Of a stretch of 22,322 nt of DNA, positions 1 to 7,389 are shown one piece after another; the stretch's first letter is position 1; each line of letters starts with the position of its first letter. Position numbers and translations under genes: made by a program. The notes beneath the pieces are model-generated. The model had not been told where the DNA came from. It ran no database searches and worked only from the letters and a program-made list of their open reading frames with translations. The stretch comes from JBELMB01 sp042088665 (lineage in GTDB: Bacteria; Pseudomonadota; Alphaproteobacteria; Rhodobacterales; Rhodobacteraceae): assembly GCA_042088665.1 (NCBI GenBank), contig JBELMB010000077.1:1-22322 (forward strand), read 5' to 3'.

Positions 1-526
1 TGGGAACAGGTGCGCAAATTCATGCGCATGCCAATGGGCAGCCGTCGGTCCCGGGGCTTTGCGCAAAGCGGATTTGCCCTTGCCCTGCCGGGGTTTCTTT
101 GTCACCGTCGGGCGCATCTCTGGCACGGATCATTCCCAAGGGCCACGCAACTCCAGTTCTTTGAAAGGGAACGTATGGGACGTCGTGAGCTGTTGGTGGC
201 CTTCCGGATCGCGCCACCCGGGAAACGGTTGACTGCTTTTGAGTGGCGGGCCTGTGCTGAAAGCGCGGCGCTTGGGTCGGTCGCTTCCATAGCCTTTGCC
301 AGAGGGGCGGGGACCTTGCCTCGGGGGCCGTTCAGGCGCTTGGATTGGTCTCGGACTTGGGTCCAGATATCTGTGCGCAAAGGCAAAACCTCTGGTGCGC
401 CGTCAGCTTGGCGCAAGACGGGCATCCCGCCCCCGGCCCGCTTGCCGCAACCTGTCTTTCCCGTCGCAATGCCGATCCATCGTTGTCCGATGCCGCCCTT
501 GAGGCGGCGCTGAAAGAAAGCCCTTC
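1..526. other. Intergenic or upstream region without recognisable gene
   Basis: I see no convincing gene here. Open frames exist on both strands, but their translations are arginine- and proline-rich, match no family I know, and have no good ribosome-binding site. Visible structure includes a perfect 14-bp palindrome at 56-69, two TGCGCA hexamers 6 bp apart at 11-28, and a GCCGCC-N5-GGCGGC inverted repeat at 492-508 just ahead of the first gene. A stop codon at 500-502, in frame with the downstream gene, rules out an earlier start for it. The region probably holds the promoter of the oxidase-dioxygenase pair, but I cannot place one. Confidence 0.5.
56..69. promoter_or_regulatory. 14-bp perfect palindrome, possible operator
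   Basis: GCTTTGCGCAAAGC is a perfect inverted repeat with no spacer, about 460 bp upstream of the oxidase gene. Its form fits a dimeric-repressor operator, but the distance is long and no regulator gene is adjacent. It may belong to a gene outside the window. Confidence 0.25.
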
Positions 527-1933
527 ATGACCTCCATTTCCGGAAAGACCGATCTGGACTGGGCCGCTTTCGCCGCCCGGCTCGCCCCCGTCGACGTGAT
601 CGACGCGCCTGTGCTGGTGAAAAAGCGCTCGCGCGATTTCTTTTGGTACAGTCCGATCCTGAACGCCGAACTCAAACAGTGTTTCGGCGATCTCGTCGCA
701 CTTCCCAAGACCCAGGACGAGCTGCGACTTTGCCTTGCGCAGGCCTTTGTCGCCGAGGTGCCGGTCGTGGTCCGCGGCGGCGGTACCGGCAACTATGGTC
801 AGGCGGTGCCCGTCGATGGCGGGCTGATCATTCAGACCACCGGGCTGTCGCGCGTGCTGGAGATTGGCGCGGGCTTTGTGCGGGCAGAGGCGGGTGCGCT
901 GATGGCCGATGTCAACGCGGCGCTGCAGGAAACCGGACAAGAGCTGGCCATGTTCCCATCGACGCAGGACATCGCCACCATCGGAGGCTTTGTCGCCGGG
1001 GGCTCTGCCGGGATCGGGTCGCTTGCCAATGGCGCCCTGCGGGAGCCCGGCAACATGCTGGAACTCAAGGTCATGTCGGTGGAGGCCGACCCGCGCACGC
1101 ATCTCTTTACCGGCGAGGATGTGATGCGCGTGCACCATGCCTGGGGGCTGAACGGGGTGATCACCGAAGTGACGCTGCGCACGGTGCCCACGCGCGACTG
1201 GATCGGTTGCATGGCCACGTTCGAGACCTATGCGGCGGCCTATGGCGCGGGGCTGGCGCTGGCGCAATCCCCCCATATGGCGCCCAAGCTGGCCAGCGTC
1301 GTGGATGCCCGCATCGCCGCCTATTTCCCGCGTCTCAAGGGGCAGATCCGCCCCGACAGGGACCTGTTGGTGGCCTATGTCCCGCGTGAAGATCTGCAGG
1401 CGTGGCGCGCTCTCGTCACCCGGCACGGCGGACATCCGGACCAAGCGCTGAGCGAGGCAGACCGGCAGGCGGCAAAGCTGCCGCATGTGTTCGAGTTCTG
1501 CTACAATCACACGACGCTTCAGGTGCTGAAATCCGACCGCTCCGCCACCTATCAGCAGATCGGTGTGCCGGATGCGACCGATATCGCTGCGATCAGCCGC
1601 CTGCGCGCCGATCTGGGTGAGGCCGCATGGACGCACCATGAGTTTGCCAAGCTGAACGGCGAGATCGTGACCTTTGACCTGCCGATTGTCTGGTTTTCAG
1701 CGCCGGATGCCATCGACAAGGTGAACGCGATCTACGAGGCGCATGGCTTTGCCGTCTATGACGCGCATACCTCGAAACTCGAGGGCGGCGGGTTGAAGAA
1801 CGCCGACTATAAACATCTCGCATGGAAAAAGCGATTGGACCCCAAGGGGTTGCTGAACAGCGCCAAGTCCCGCGCCTGGGACCTGGTAAAGGATCTGTCC
1901 CCTGAAGACATCGAAGCAAAGGCCGTGTCATGA
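527..1933 (+). CDS. FAD-linked oxidase (GlcD/PCMH type)
   Basis: This 468-residue protein is an FAD-binding oxidoreductase of the vanillyl-alcohol-oxidase/GlcD superfamily, which oxidises hydroxy acids or related alcohols using covalent or tight FAD. The FAD-binding PCMH fold is visible: a glycine-rich loop RGGGTGNYGQAVP at residues 83-95, and a second pyrophosphate-contacting stretch with TIGGFVAGGSAGIGS at about 151-165. The C-terminal half, with a substrate-cap region and an ending of the form LDPKGLLNSAK, also fits the family. The start is the first ATG after an in-frame stop at 500-502. Its stop overlaps the next start by 4 bp (ATGA), so it is translationally coupled to the dioxygenase. 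The substrate is unknown. Glycolate or lactate oxidation is the generic family role, but the partner gene argues for a specialised pathway. Confidence 0.88.
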   Translation: MTSISGKTDLDWAAFAARLAPVDVIDAPVLVKKRSRDFFWYSPILNAELKQCFGDLVALPKTQDELRLCLAQAFVAEVPVVVRGGGTGNYGQAVPVDGGLIIQTTGLSRVLEIGAGFVRAEAGALMADVNAALQETGQELAMFPSTQDIATIGGFVAGGSAGIGSLANGALREPGNMLELKVMSVEADPRTHLFTGEDVMRVHHAWGLNGVITEVTLRTVPTRDWIGCMATFETYAAAYGAGLALAQSPHMAPKLASVVDARIAAYFPRLKGQIRPDRDLLVAYVPREDLQAWRALVTRHGGHPDQALSEADRQAAKLPHVFEFCYNHTTLQVLKSDRSATYQQIGVPDATDIAAISRLRADLGEAAWTHHEFAKLNGEIVTFDLPIVWFSAPDAIDKVNAIYEAHGFAVYDAHTSKLEGGGLKNADYKHLAWKKRLDPKGLLNSAKSRAWDLVKDLSPEDIEAKAVS

Positions 1934-2847
1934 CGTTTTCGACCCATCCCCTGACCCCTGCTTTCGGCGCGATCGTCGAAGGCGCTGCGCATGCCTCGAC
2001 CACGGGCTCTGATCCGGCGGGGCTCTTGGCCGAGGTCTCTGGCGGGGCGGGGTTCGACGCCCTGCGCGCGTTGTTCGAGACGCATTCTGCAGTGTTGTTT
2101 CGCGGCCAGGAGATCAGCGATGCCCAGCACATGGCGCTCGCCCGGCAGTTCGGGCAGATCGAGGACCGCCTCGCCGATGAACGCAAACCCGGCGAGGCCT
2201 ACGAGGTGCCAAAGGTCACAAACGTGCGTGCGGACGACGTGTTGGCCGAGGACGATCTGCACACATTGCACCTGAAGGCCAATTTCCTGTGGCACGCGGA
2301 CAGCACCTTTTTGCCGGTGCCGGCGCTGACCAATATCCTCATCGGGCGGGTGGTGACCACGCAGGGCGGCGCGACAGAGCTTGCCTCCACCCGCGCGGCA
2401 TGGGCGGCGATGCCTGAAACGCTGAAGGCGCGGATCCGTGGACGCGGGATCTGGCATCGCTACAGCCATTCCCGGGCACAGATCTCTCCGGAATTGGCGG
2501 ATTTGCCGATGTTTCACAAATGGCCCGATCAACATTGGAACAGCCTTTGGACGAACCCGGTCACCGGGCAGGAGGCGCTGTACATCGCCAGCCATGCCTA
2601 TGCGGTGGACGGCTATGACGCGCAGGAAAGCGCCGCGTTGCTCGCGGAATTGTTTGCCTTCTGCACGCAGCCGCAATTCACCTATAGCCATCGTTGGGAG
2701 GTGGGCGATGTCTTGATCTGGGACCAGCGCGCGGTCCTGCATCGCGGCACGCCCTGGCCCTTTGAAGAGCCGCGCACCTTGTCGAGCCTGTGTGTCTCCG
2801 TCTGCGAAGCTGATGGTCTGGATCGCATGCGCATGCCACCTGCGTAG
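1930..2847 (+). CDS. TauD/TfdA-family 2-oxoglutarate, Fe(II) dioxygenase
   Basis: This is a 305-residue cytoplasmic non-haem iron dioxygenase. The facial triad is visible: H122-x-D124 in the context LWHADSTF, and H271 in the context LHRGTPW. R282 lies 11 residues after H271, where the family binds the 2-oxoglutarate carboxylate. Family members hydroxylate a substrate next to a sulfonate, ether or carboxylate group (taurine, 2,4-D and others) at the cost of 2-oxoglutarate and O2. Length is normal for TauD/TfdA proteins. The gene overlaps the upstream oxidase by ATGA, so the two probably act in sequence: hydroxylation and then oxidation, or the reverse. A sulfonate substrate is tempting given the nearby DHPS cluster, but that cluster is on the other strand and beyond two unrelated genes, so the link is only inference. 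Confidence 0.9.
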   Translation: MTFSTHPLTPAFGAIVEGAAHASTTGSDPAGLLAEVSGGAGFDALRALFETHSAVLFRGQEISDAQHMALARQFGQIEDRLADERKPGEAYEVPKVTNVRADDVLAEDDLHTLHLKANFLWHADSTFLPVPALTNILIGRVVTTQGGATELASTRAAWAAMPETLKARIRGRGIWHRYSHSRAQISPELADLPMFHKWPDQHWNSLWTNPVTGQEALYIASHAYAVDGYDAQESAALLAELFAFCTQPQFTYSHRWEVGDVLIWDQRAVLHRGTPWPFEEPRTLSSLCVSVCEADGLDRMRMPPA

Positions 2848-3138
2848 CCCCGTTGGATCCGCCCTGCCGAAGGGGCGCCAGGTCGATTTTGTGGGGTCAA
2901 TTCTATTGGGTCAGTTCGTTGGGGTCAGGTGCCCGAGGCCAGTTCCATGGATCAAATCTCCATGCGGGGCGGGGCGCTTTCCCGTCCGCCAAAGAGGTGC
3001 TTAAGTGGTCGTGGGATTGGCTTTTGTTTGGGGTCCGACGCTGCCCGGATCCGGGATGACAGGGGCGGTGTCAAACCCCCTGGTCCGTGGTCCCGAACGA
3101 ACAGCCGTCACCGTCCAGAACCACGCAAAGGAGTGCAC
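2848..3138. other. Intergenic region with tandem repeats
   Basis: There is no gene here. The region contains three 14-bp tandem repeats (2886-2927), a 12-bp palindrome CCCGGATCCGGG at 3044-3055, and a possible stem pairing AGGGG at 3061-3065 with CCCCT at 3077-3081. It ends with a good ribosome-binding site (AAAGGAG) for the small membrane protein. Confidence 0.5.
2886..2927. repeat. Three 14-bp imperfect tandem repeats
   Basis: The units ATTTTGTGGGGTCA, ATTCTATTGGGTCA and GTTCGTTGGGGTCA follow each other head to tail, each ending in GGGTCA. The element lies between the dioxygenase stop and the DUF2165-like gene. It could be an iterated protein-binding site or a simple slippage product. Confidence 0.6.
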
Positions 3139-3630
3139 ATGGTGGACAGCATTATCTTGTTGACCCAGACCGCCCTTGTGACGTTTCAGGCGCTTTGGCT
3201 GGGCAGCGGCGTGCGGGACAATATCCTCTATCCTTCGATAAACGAGACCTTCACCGCGCAGGTCATGGATATGGCGTATCTCCGCGAGGACGACCCAAGC
3301 GCCTATGCCTTGGTCGCGCACCGGCGCGTGACCAGCCGCGCCTGGCAAAAGGCGGCTTTCCGGTTGGTCGTGGCGTGGGAGTTGCTGTCCACCGTCACGC
3401 TCGTCGCGGCGGTCGTGACCCTGATCCTCGCCCTGTTCGGTGGTGTCGCGGCAGAGTTTGCGCGGGGGCTGGCGCTGTTTGCCGTGCTGATGTTTACCAC
3501 GACCTGGGCCATGTTTCTCGTGGTGGGCAACCACTTTTGCTATTGGTTCGGCCACGAGGGGGCGCAGAACACGCATTTCCAGATGACGCTCTGGGGGATT
3601 GCGACGCTGATCTTTCTCGCCGTGACCTGA
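3139..3630 (+). CDS. DUF2165-like small integral membrane protein
   Basis: This 163-residue protein is very hydrophobic, with four predicted membrane segments at about residues 4-22, 74-99, 107-130 and 147-163. The central stretch (conserved Arg, Trp, then a helix beginning FRLVVAWELL) and the NHFCYWFGHEG segment near 131 resemble the DUF2165 family, whose function is unknown. The reading frame extends upstream to 2929, but I chose the ATG at 3139. It is preceded by AAAGGAG at a good distance, and the upstream extension is arginine-rich and unlike a membrane-protein N-terminus. The gene converges on the acyltransferase with only 7 bp between stop codons, where GGGCTAGCCC (3635-3644) may form a small hairpin. 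It has its own upstream region and no obvious operon partner. Confidence 0.75.
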   Translation: MVDSIILLTQTALVTFQALWLGSGVRDNILYPSINETFTAQVMDMAYLREDDPSAYALVAHRRVTSRAWQKAAFRLVVAWELLSTVTLVAAVVTLILALFGGVAAEFARGLALFAVLMFTTTWAMFLVVGNHFCYWFGHEGAQNTHFQMTLWGIATLIFLAVT

Positions 3631-3637
3631 GCGTGGG

Positions 3638-4594
3638 CTAGCCCGTCGGGCCTGCGTCCAGCGACAGGGTATGCGCGCGCAGCCATGTCATGAAGCCTCT
3701 CGGGTCCGTGGACCATTTGTCCATCGCTGCCCGGTCCAGCGGGCCGCCAACGATAGGCCGTTGCGGCTTGTTCAGGGCGTGGCGCACTTCGTACAGCAAC
3801 AGGCCCTGCCGCAAGGTCGAAGAGATCTTGTTCGCCAGCTGGTAGGCGCGGCTGTTCTGTCCCGGAAAGCGCACCGGCAGCACCGTCGCACCAGAGCGGC
3901 GGATCAGCTTGGCGGTAAAGATGTTCCACGGTCGTTCGACGGCAGGACCAAACCATGTATCGGCAGAGGCCACGACACCGGCAGGAAACAGCGCGATCAC
4001 CCCGCCATGCGAGAGGTGCTCCATCGCCCGGCGGCGCATTTCGAGGTTCTTGTCGAGCGCGTCGGGATCATGGTCAAAGGGCACGGGGATCATGAAGTCA
4101 TCGACCTCCGCCACACCGGTCAGCAGGGAGCGGGTGAGGATCTTGTAGTCGGTGCGCACGCGCCCGATCAGCTCTGCCATGACCATCCCGTCGACAAGGC
4201 CATGCGGATGGTTGGCCGTGACCACCAGCGGACCGGTTTTCGGGATCTTGGCGATCTCGGCTTCGGGGGTGGCGAGGGGGATGCCCATGATCCCCAATGC
4301 CTGCGCCCAGAAGGCCTGTCCGTGGGGCACGCCCTGCGCCTCGAACTTTCGGATCAGTTGCAGCAAATGGAACTTGGCCGTCGCCAGCTCCATCGTCTGG
4401 ATGACCATCTGCTGCATGGGATTCGTGAAGGTGGTGGCGTAGGACAGGCGGCGGCGGTCATAGGGCTTTTCGTCGAGGCTGGTGCCATCGCCCTGACCAC
4501 CATCGCCGCCACCCAGCAATTGCCGGGTTTCGTGGCTTTGATCGGCGGTCTCGCGACGTCTTTGTGCACGCCTATGGCGGTTGCGTGTCATCAT
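3638..4594 (-). CDS. Lysophospholipid acyltransferase family protein (PlsC/OlsA-like)
   Basis: This 318-residue protein carries the acyltransferase motifs in order. There is a catalytic His-Asp block in NHPHGLVDG (H129 and D135, the spacing of the OlsA/hemolysin-type branch rather than strict HX4D). ALFPAG follows at 201-206 in place of the usual FPEG, and VLPVRFPGQN at about 238-247. Such enzymes transfer an acyl chain from acyl-ACP or acyl-CoA to a lysolipid at the inner membrane. The first 50 residues are polar and Arg-rich and may be non-coding, because no ribosome-binding site precedes the first ATG pair; a later start is possible. It lies 153 bp downstream of comC on the same strand, so readthrough from the sulfonate operon is possible. 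It may instead be an independent lipid gene, for example for an ornithine or other aminolipid. Confidence 0.82.
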   Translation of the reverse strand: MMTRNRHRRAQRRRETADQSHETRQLLGGGDGGQGDGTSLDEKPYDRRRLSYATTFTNPMQQMVIQTMELATAKFHLLQLIRKFEAQGVPHGQAFWAQALGIMGIPLATPEAEIAKIPKTGPLVVTANHPHGLVDGMVMAELIGRVRTDYKILTRSLLTGVAEVDDFMIPVPFDHDPDALDKNLEMRRRAMEHLSHGGVIALFPAGVVASADTWFGPAVERPWNIFTAKLIRRSGATVLPVRFPGQNSRAYQLANKISSTLRQGLLLYEVRHALNKPQRPIVGGPLDRAAMDKWSTDPRGFMTWLRAHTLSLDAGPTG

Positions 4595-4747
4595 GGTCGT
4601 TTGGCCCTTACACTTTGCCCTGAGTCAGTTTCGCCGCGGAACGCGGGCCGCGCAAGGGGCAGGCTGACAACCCGGATTGCTTTGCCACGTGGTATGTCTT
4701 TCGTGGCGCTCGGAAAAAGAGGCCGTGATCCGATGCCAGCAAACGCC

Positions 4748-5761
4748 CTATCCTCCGGTGGTCGCAAGGCGCCGCGCGCCTTCGATGTAGCTGGCCGGGA
4801 CGGTCAGGCCCTCGGTGTGCGCGCGGGCAAGCGCCGCGCTGCGCCGCGCGCCGGGCAGGCGGGCACCTTCCATGCCGTCGATCAGGCCAGCCAGCGCTTC
4901 GAGCCTCTCGGCAAACCCGTCGGGGTCATGCGGGCGCATCGCCAGCAGGAACTGACCGGCCCCCGTTGGCGGACCGTCTGCGCTGAAAAAGGATCCGACC
5001 TCGGCGCTCATATGCGCGCCGGTCAGCGTGCTGGCCAGCACTTCGACCATCAGGGCGAGCGCGGTGCCCTTGGCGTCGCCGATTGGCACCATGGAGCCGC
5101 CAAGCGCGGCGTCGGGGTCGGTTGTTGGCTGGCCGTCGCGGTCCAGCGCCCAGCCTTCGGGGATCGGCTGGCCGGTTTTCTTGGCGTGCATGACCTTGCC
5201 CCGCGCCACGCGCGAGAGCGACAGGTCGATCACCAGCGGCGGGCCCTGCGGGCGCGGCGCGGCAAAGGCGATGGGATTGGTGCCAAAAAGCGGCGTCTTT
5301 GCGCCCCATGGCGCGATTGCAGACGGCGTGTTGGCCACCATAAGCGCAACGCACCCGGCCTGCGCGATCCGGTCCACCTGCACCGAGAGCGCGCCGCAAT
5401 GATGAGAGCGCGTGATTGCCATGGCGACGCAGCCGTTGTCCTGCACGGCGGCCAGCCCTTCGGTGGCGGCCAGATCAAGCGCCGGATAGGCAAAGCCATG
5501 GCCCGCATCAACCAGCAACGAGGCGGATCCGGTCCATTGGACCTGTGGCACCGCGTGGCCCTGTACCTTGCCGGATCGGGCCTGAGCGGCGTAGTCGGCC
5601 AGACGGGAGAACCCGTGACCCACCTGACCTTCGGCTTCGGCGGCGACGAGCGCGCGCGCGGTGGCCCGGGCATTCCCCGCGGCGACATTGCTGGCCGCAA
5701 GGGCATCGAAAATCAGGGTTTCCGCATCCGCAAGCGAAAGCGTCTCGGTTTCTTGGGTCAC
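4748..5761 (-). CDS. comC: (R)-sulfolactate dehydrogenase-like (Ldh_2/ComC family)
   Basis: This 337-residue NAD(P)-dependent oxidoreductase belongs to the malate/L-lactate dehydrogenase type 2 (Ldh_2) family. Diagnostic stretches are RSHHCGALS at about 118-126 and the block NTPSAIAPWGAKTPLFGTNP at about 144-163. ComC of this family interconverts (R)-sulfolactate and sulfopyruvate; it is known from coenzyme M biosynthesis and from bacterial sulfolactate degradation, where it helps racemise sulfolactate for SuyAB. Position directly after suyAB supports that role over malate, ureidoglycolate or proline-type substrates, which the fold also serves. The start is a GTG with AGGA about 13 nt upstream, which is a weak site; the preceding gap is 64 nt. 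It is the last gene of the sulfonate run. The assignment depends on context, because the fold alone does not fix the substrate. Confidence 0.8.
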   Translation of the reverse strand: MTQETETLSLADAETLIFDALAASNVAAGNARATARALVAAEAEGQVGHGFSRLADYAAQARSGKVQGHAVPQVQWTGSASLLVDAGHGFAYPALDLAATEGLAAVQDNGCVAMAITRSHHCGALSVQVDRIAQAGCVALMVANTPSAIAPWGAKTPLFGTNPIAFAAPRPQGPPLVIDLSLSRVARGKVMHAKKTGQPIPEGWALDRDGQPTTDPDAALGGSMVPIGDAKGTALALMVEVLASTLTGAHMSAEVGSFFSADGPPTGAGQFLLAMRPHDPDGFAERLEALAGLIDGMEGARLPGARRSAALARAHTEGLTVPASYIEGARRLATTGG

Positions 5762-5825
5762 AGCGGCACACCGGTCCTGAGAAAAAGGGCCGGGCGCACG
5801 CTAACGGCGCGCCCGGCATTGTCGG

Positions 5826-7007
5826 TCAGGCGCTGCGGTACAGCTTGGTCATCGAGAACTCGCGATGGCCCAGAGCCTCGGCCGCGGTATTGCGCCCGTT
5901 GGCGGTGCGGCAGATCATTTCGATCAGCGCATCCCCGGCCTCGTCGATGGTCATCTCGCGGCGCAGGATGCCGGAGACGTCCACGTCCACGTGCTCTGAC
6001 ATGGTGCGCACGGTCCGCGGGTTGGCCGTGATCTTGATCACCGGCACAATCGGGTTGCCCACGACGTTGCCCTGCCCGGTGGGGAAGGTGTGGATCACCG
6101 CACCACCCGCCGCCATCAGCGTCACGCATTCCGCCGCAGCCGAGGAACTGTCCATGAAGTACAGACCGTTGCCGGAGTTGGGCATCTCGGCGGGCTCGAG
6201 AATGTCGATGTACTGCGAGGTGCGGCCGATCTTTTCGAGGTTGCCAAGGGCCTTTTCCTCGATGGTGGTCAGACCGCCTTCGATGTTGCCCTTGGTGGGC
6301 TGGCTGTCGGACAGATCATCGGTCTGGTGGGCAAAGATCACGTCGTCCTGATAGGCCTTCCACATCTTGTACCAACGCTCGCCAACCTCTTCGTTGATCG
6401 CGCGCTTCTGGCAGATGTGCTCTGCGCCGGTGATCTCGGAGGTTTCCCCAAAGAAGCCGGTGATGCCTTCGGGCAGCAGCTTGTCGTACATGTTGCCAAC
6501 CGTCGGGCAGGAACCAAGACCGGTGGTCGTGTCGCTCTCGCCGCATTTGGTGGAGATCCACAGCTCGTTGATCGAGCATTCCTCGCGCTGCACCTCGGTG
6601 GCCTTGTGCACGAAGTCCTTCGCCGCCCAGGAGGCGCGACGGATGGTTTCAAAATCGCCATTCTGCTCGATGGAGAATTCGGCCACTTCCTTGCCCGTTG
6701 CGCGGATGCCGTTGGCGATCTTGCTGGTCCAGCCCGGTTCGATGCCGATCACCACGACGGAATGCACATTGGCATTCGCCCCGGTGCCGATCATCGTGCG
6801 AAAGTGCAAATCGAGGTCTTCGCCGAATTGCAGGCGGCCATAGGCGTGGGGGATTGCCAGGGTGCCCTTGACGTTGTTGGCCACCGCTTCGCAGGCGGCA
6901 TTCGAGATGTCGTCTACCGGCAGGATCAGCACGTGGTTGCGCACACCCACGCGGCCATTTTCGCGCCGGAACGCCTTTACGGTGAGGTTGGAATATTTTG
7001 ATGCCAT
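5826..7007 (-). CDS. suyB: (2R)-sulfolactate sulfo-lyase, large (beta) subunit
   Basis: This 393-residue protein is the UxaA/altronate-dehydratase large-domain type. Family motifs include RENGRVGVRNHVLILP at 15-30, KCGESDTTTGLGSCPTVG at 154-171 (cysteines possibly binding a metal centre), GGLTTIEEKALGNLEKIG at 244-261, and a C-terminal GQGNVVGNPIVPVIKI at 311-326. SuyAB eliminates sulfite from (R)-sulfolactate to give pyruvate in the cytoplasm. Altronate and galactarate dehydratases share the fold, but the two-gene split with a tiny SAF-domain subunit directly upstream, and the HpsN-like gene in the same run, point to the sulfo-lyase. The ribosome-binding site AAGGAAA precedes the ATG. The gap to suyA is 46 nt. 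I could not check active-site residues specific to sulfolactate. Confidence 0.9.
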   Translation of the reverse strand: MASKYSNLTVKAFRRENGRVGVRNHVLILPVDDISNAACEAVANNVKGTLAIPHAYGRLQFGEDLDLHFRTMIGTGANANVHSVVVIGIEPGWTSKIANGIRATGKEVAEFSIEQNGDFETIRRASWAAKDFVHKATEVQREECSINELWISTKCGESDTTTGLGSCPTVGNMYDKLLPEGITGFFGETSEITGAEHICQKRAINEEVGERWYKMWKAYQDDVIFAHQTDDLSDSQPTKGNIEGGLTTIEEKALGNLEKIGRTSQYIDILEPAEMPNSGNGLYFMDSSSAAAECVTLMAAGGAVIHTFPTGQGNVVGNPIVPVIKITANPRTVRTMSEHVDVDVSGILRREMTIDEAGDALIEMICRTANGRNTAAEALGHREFSMTKLYRSA

Positions 7008-7053
7008 GCTTGTGTTTCCTTCTATCGCTCTTGCGTCGCTGCTGGAGCGAGGG

Positions 7054-7359
7054 TCACCAGCGCTTGGTTTTGCAGTTGTGGGTGTGAACGTGGGCGCCCT
7101 TGGCGATATCGGCGGTGATCTTGCCGATGTCCTCGCCGTATTTGATGGCGGTGTCGCCGCCCGACAGATCCTTCAGCGCGATCTTGTGGCCGATCGGCAC
7201 ATCAGCGCCGGCGGTCAGGCGAAAGGTGGAATTGTCATGGGTGACGCAGCACAGCATATCGGTGCCGGCGGTCAGCCCTTCGATCACCACAACGCCAACG
7301 TTGTCTTCGTGATCATGCACGAGAAGATGGGGGATCTCGTTGGGTATCGGATTGGACAT
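7054..7359 (-). CDS. suyA: (2R)-sulfolactate sulfo-lyase, small (alpha) subunit
   Basis: This 101-residue SAF-domain protein corresponds to the N-terminal domain of altronate dehydratase. It has the family pattern of an early His-rich strand (LLVHDHEDNVG), a central LTAGADVPIGHKIAL, and a His-rich C-terminal tail HVHTHNC. Together with SuyB it forms the (R)-sulfolactate sulfo-lyase that releases pyruvate and sulfite. The start is well supported by AAGGAGA upstream of the ATG. It lies 30 nt after the alcohol dehydrogenase and 46 nt before suyB, consistent with one transcript. A generic UxaA-type small subunit is the alternative, but context favours SuyA strongly. Confidence 0.9.
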   Translation of the reverse strand: MSNPIPNEIPHLLVHDHEDNVGVVVIEGLTAGTDMLCCVTHDNSTFRLTAGADVPIGHKIALKDLSGGDTAIKYGEDIGKITADIAKGAHVHTHNCKTKRW

Positions 7360-7389
7360 GGGCGGTCTCCTTCGCGGTCTGTCTGTTTG

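Noticed and set aside
332..1639. A 435-codon open frame antisense to the FAD oxidase
   Set aside because: It is a shadow of the oxidase gene. The sense product has clear FAD-binding motifs.
3671..6031. A 786-codon open frame on the + strand antisense to the acyltransferase and comC
   Set aside because: Its translation is Arg/Gly/His-rich with no domain, and it lies opposite two genes with clear family motifs. Long antisense frames are common in high-GC coding DNA.
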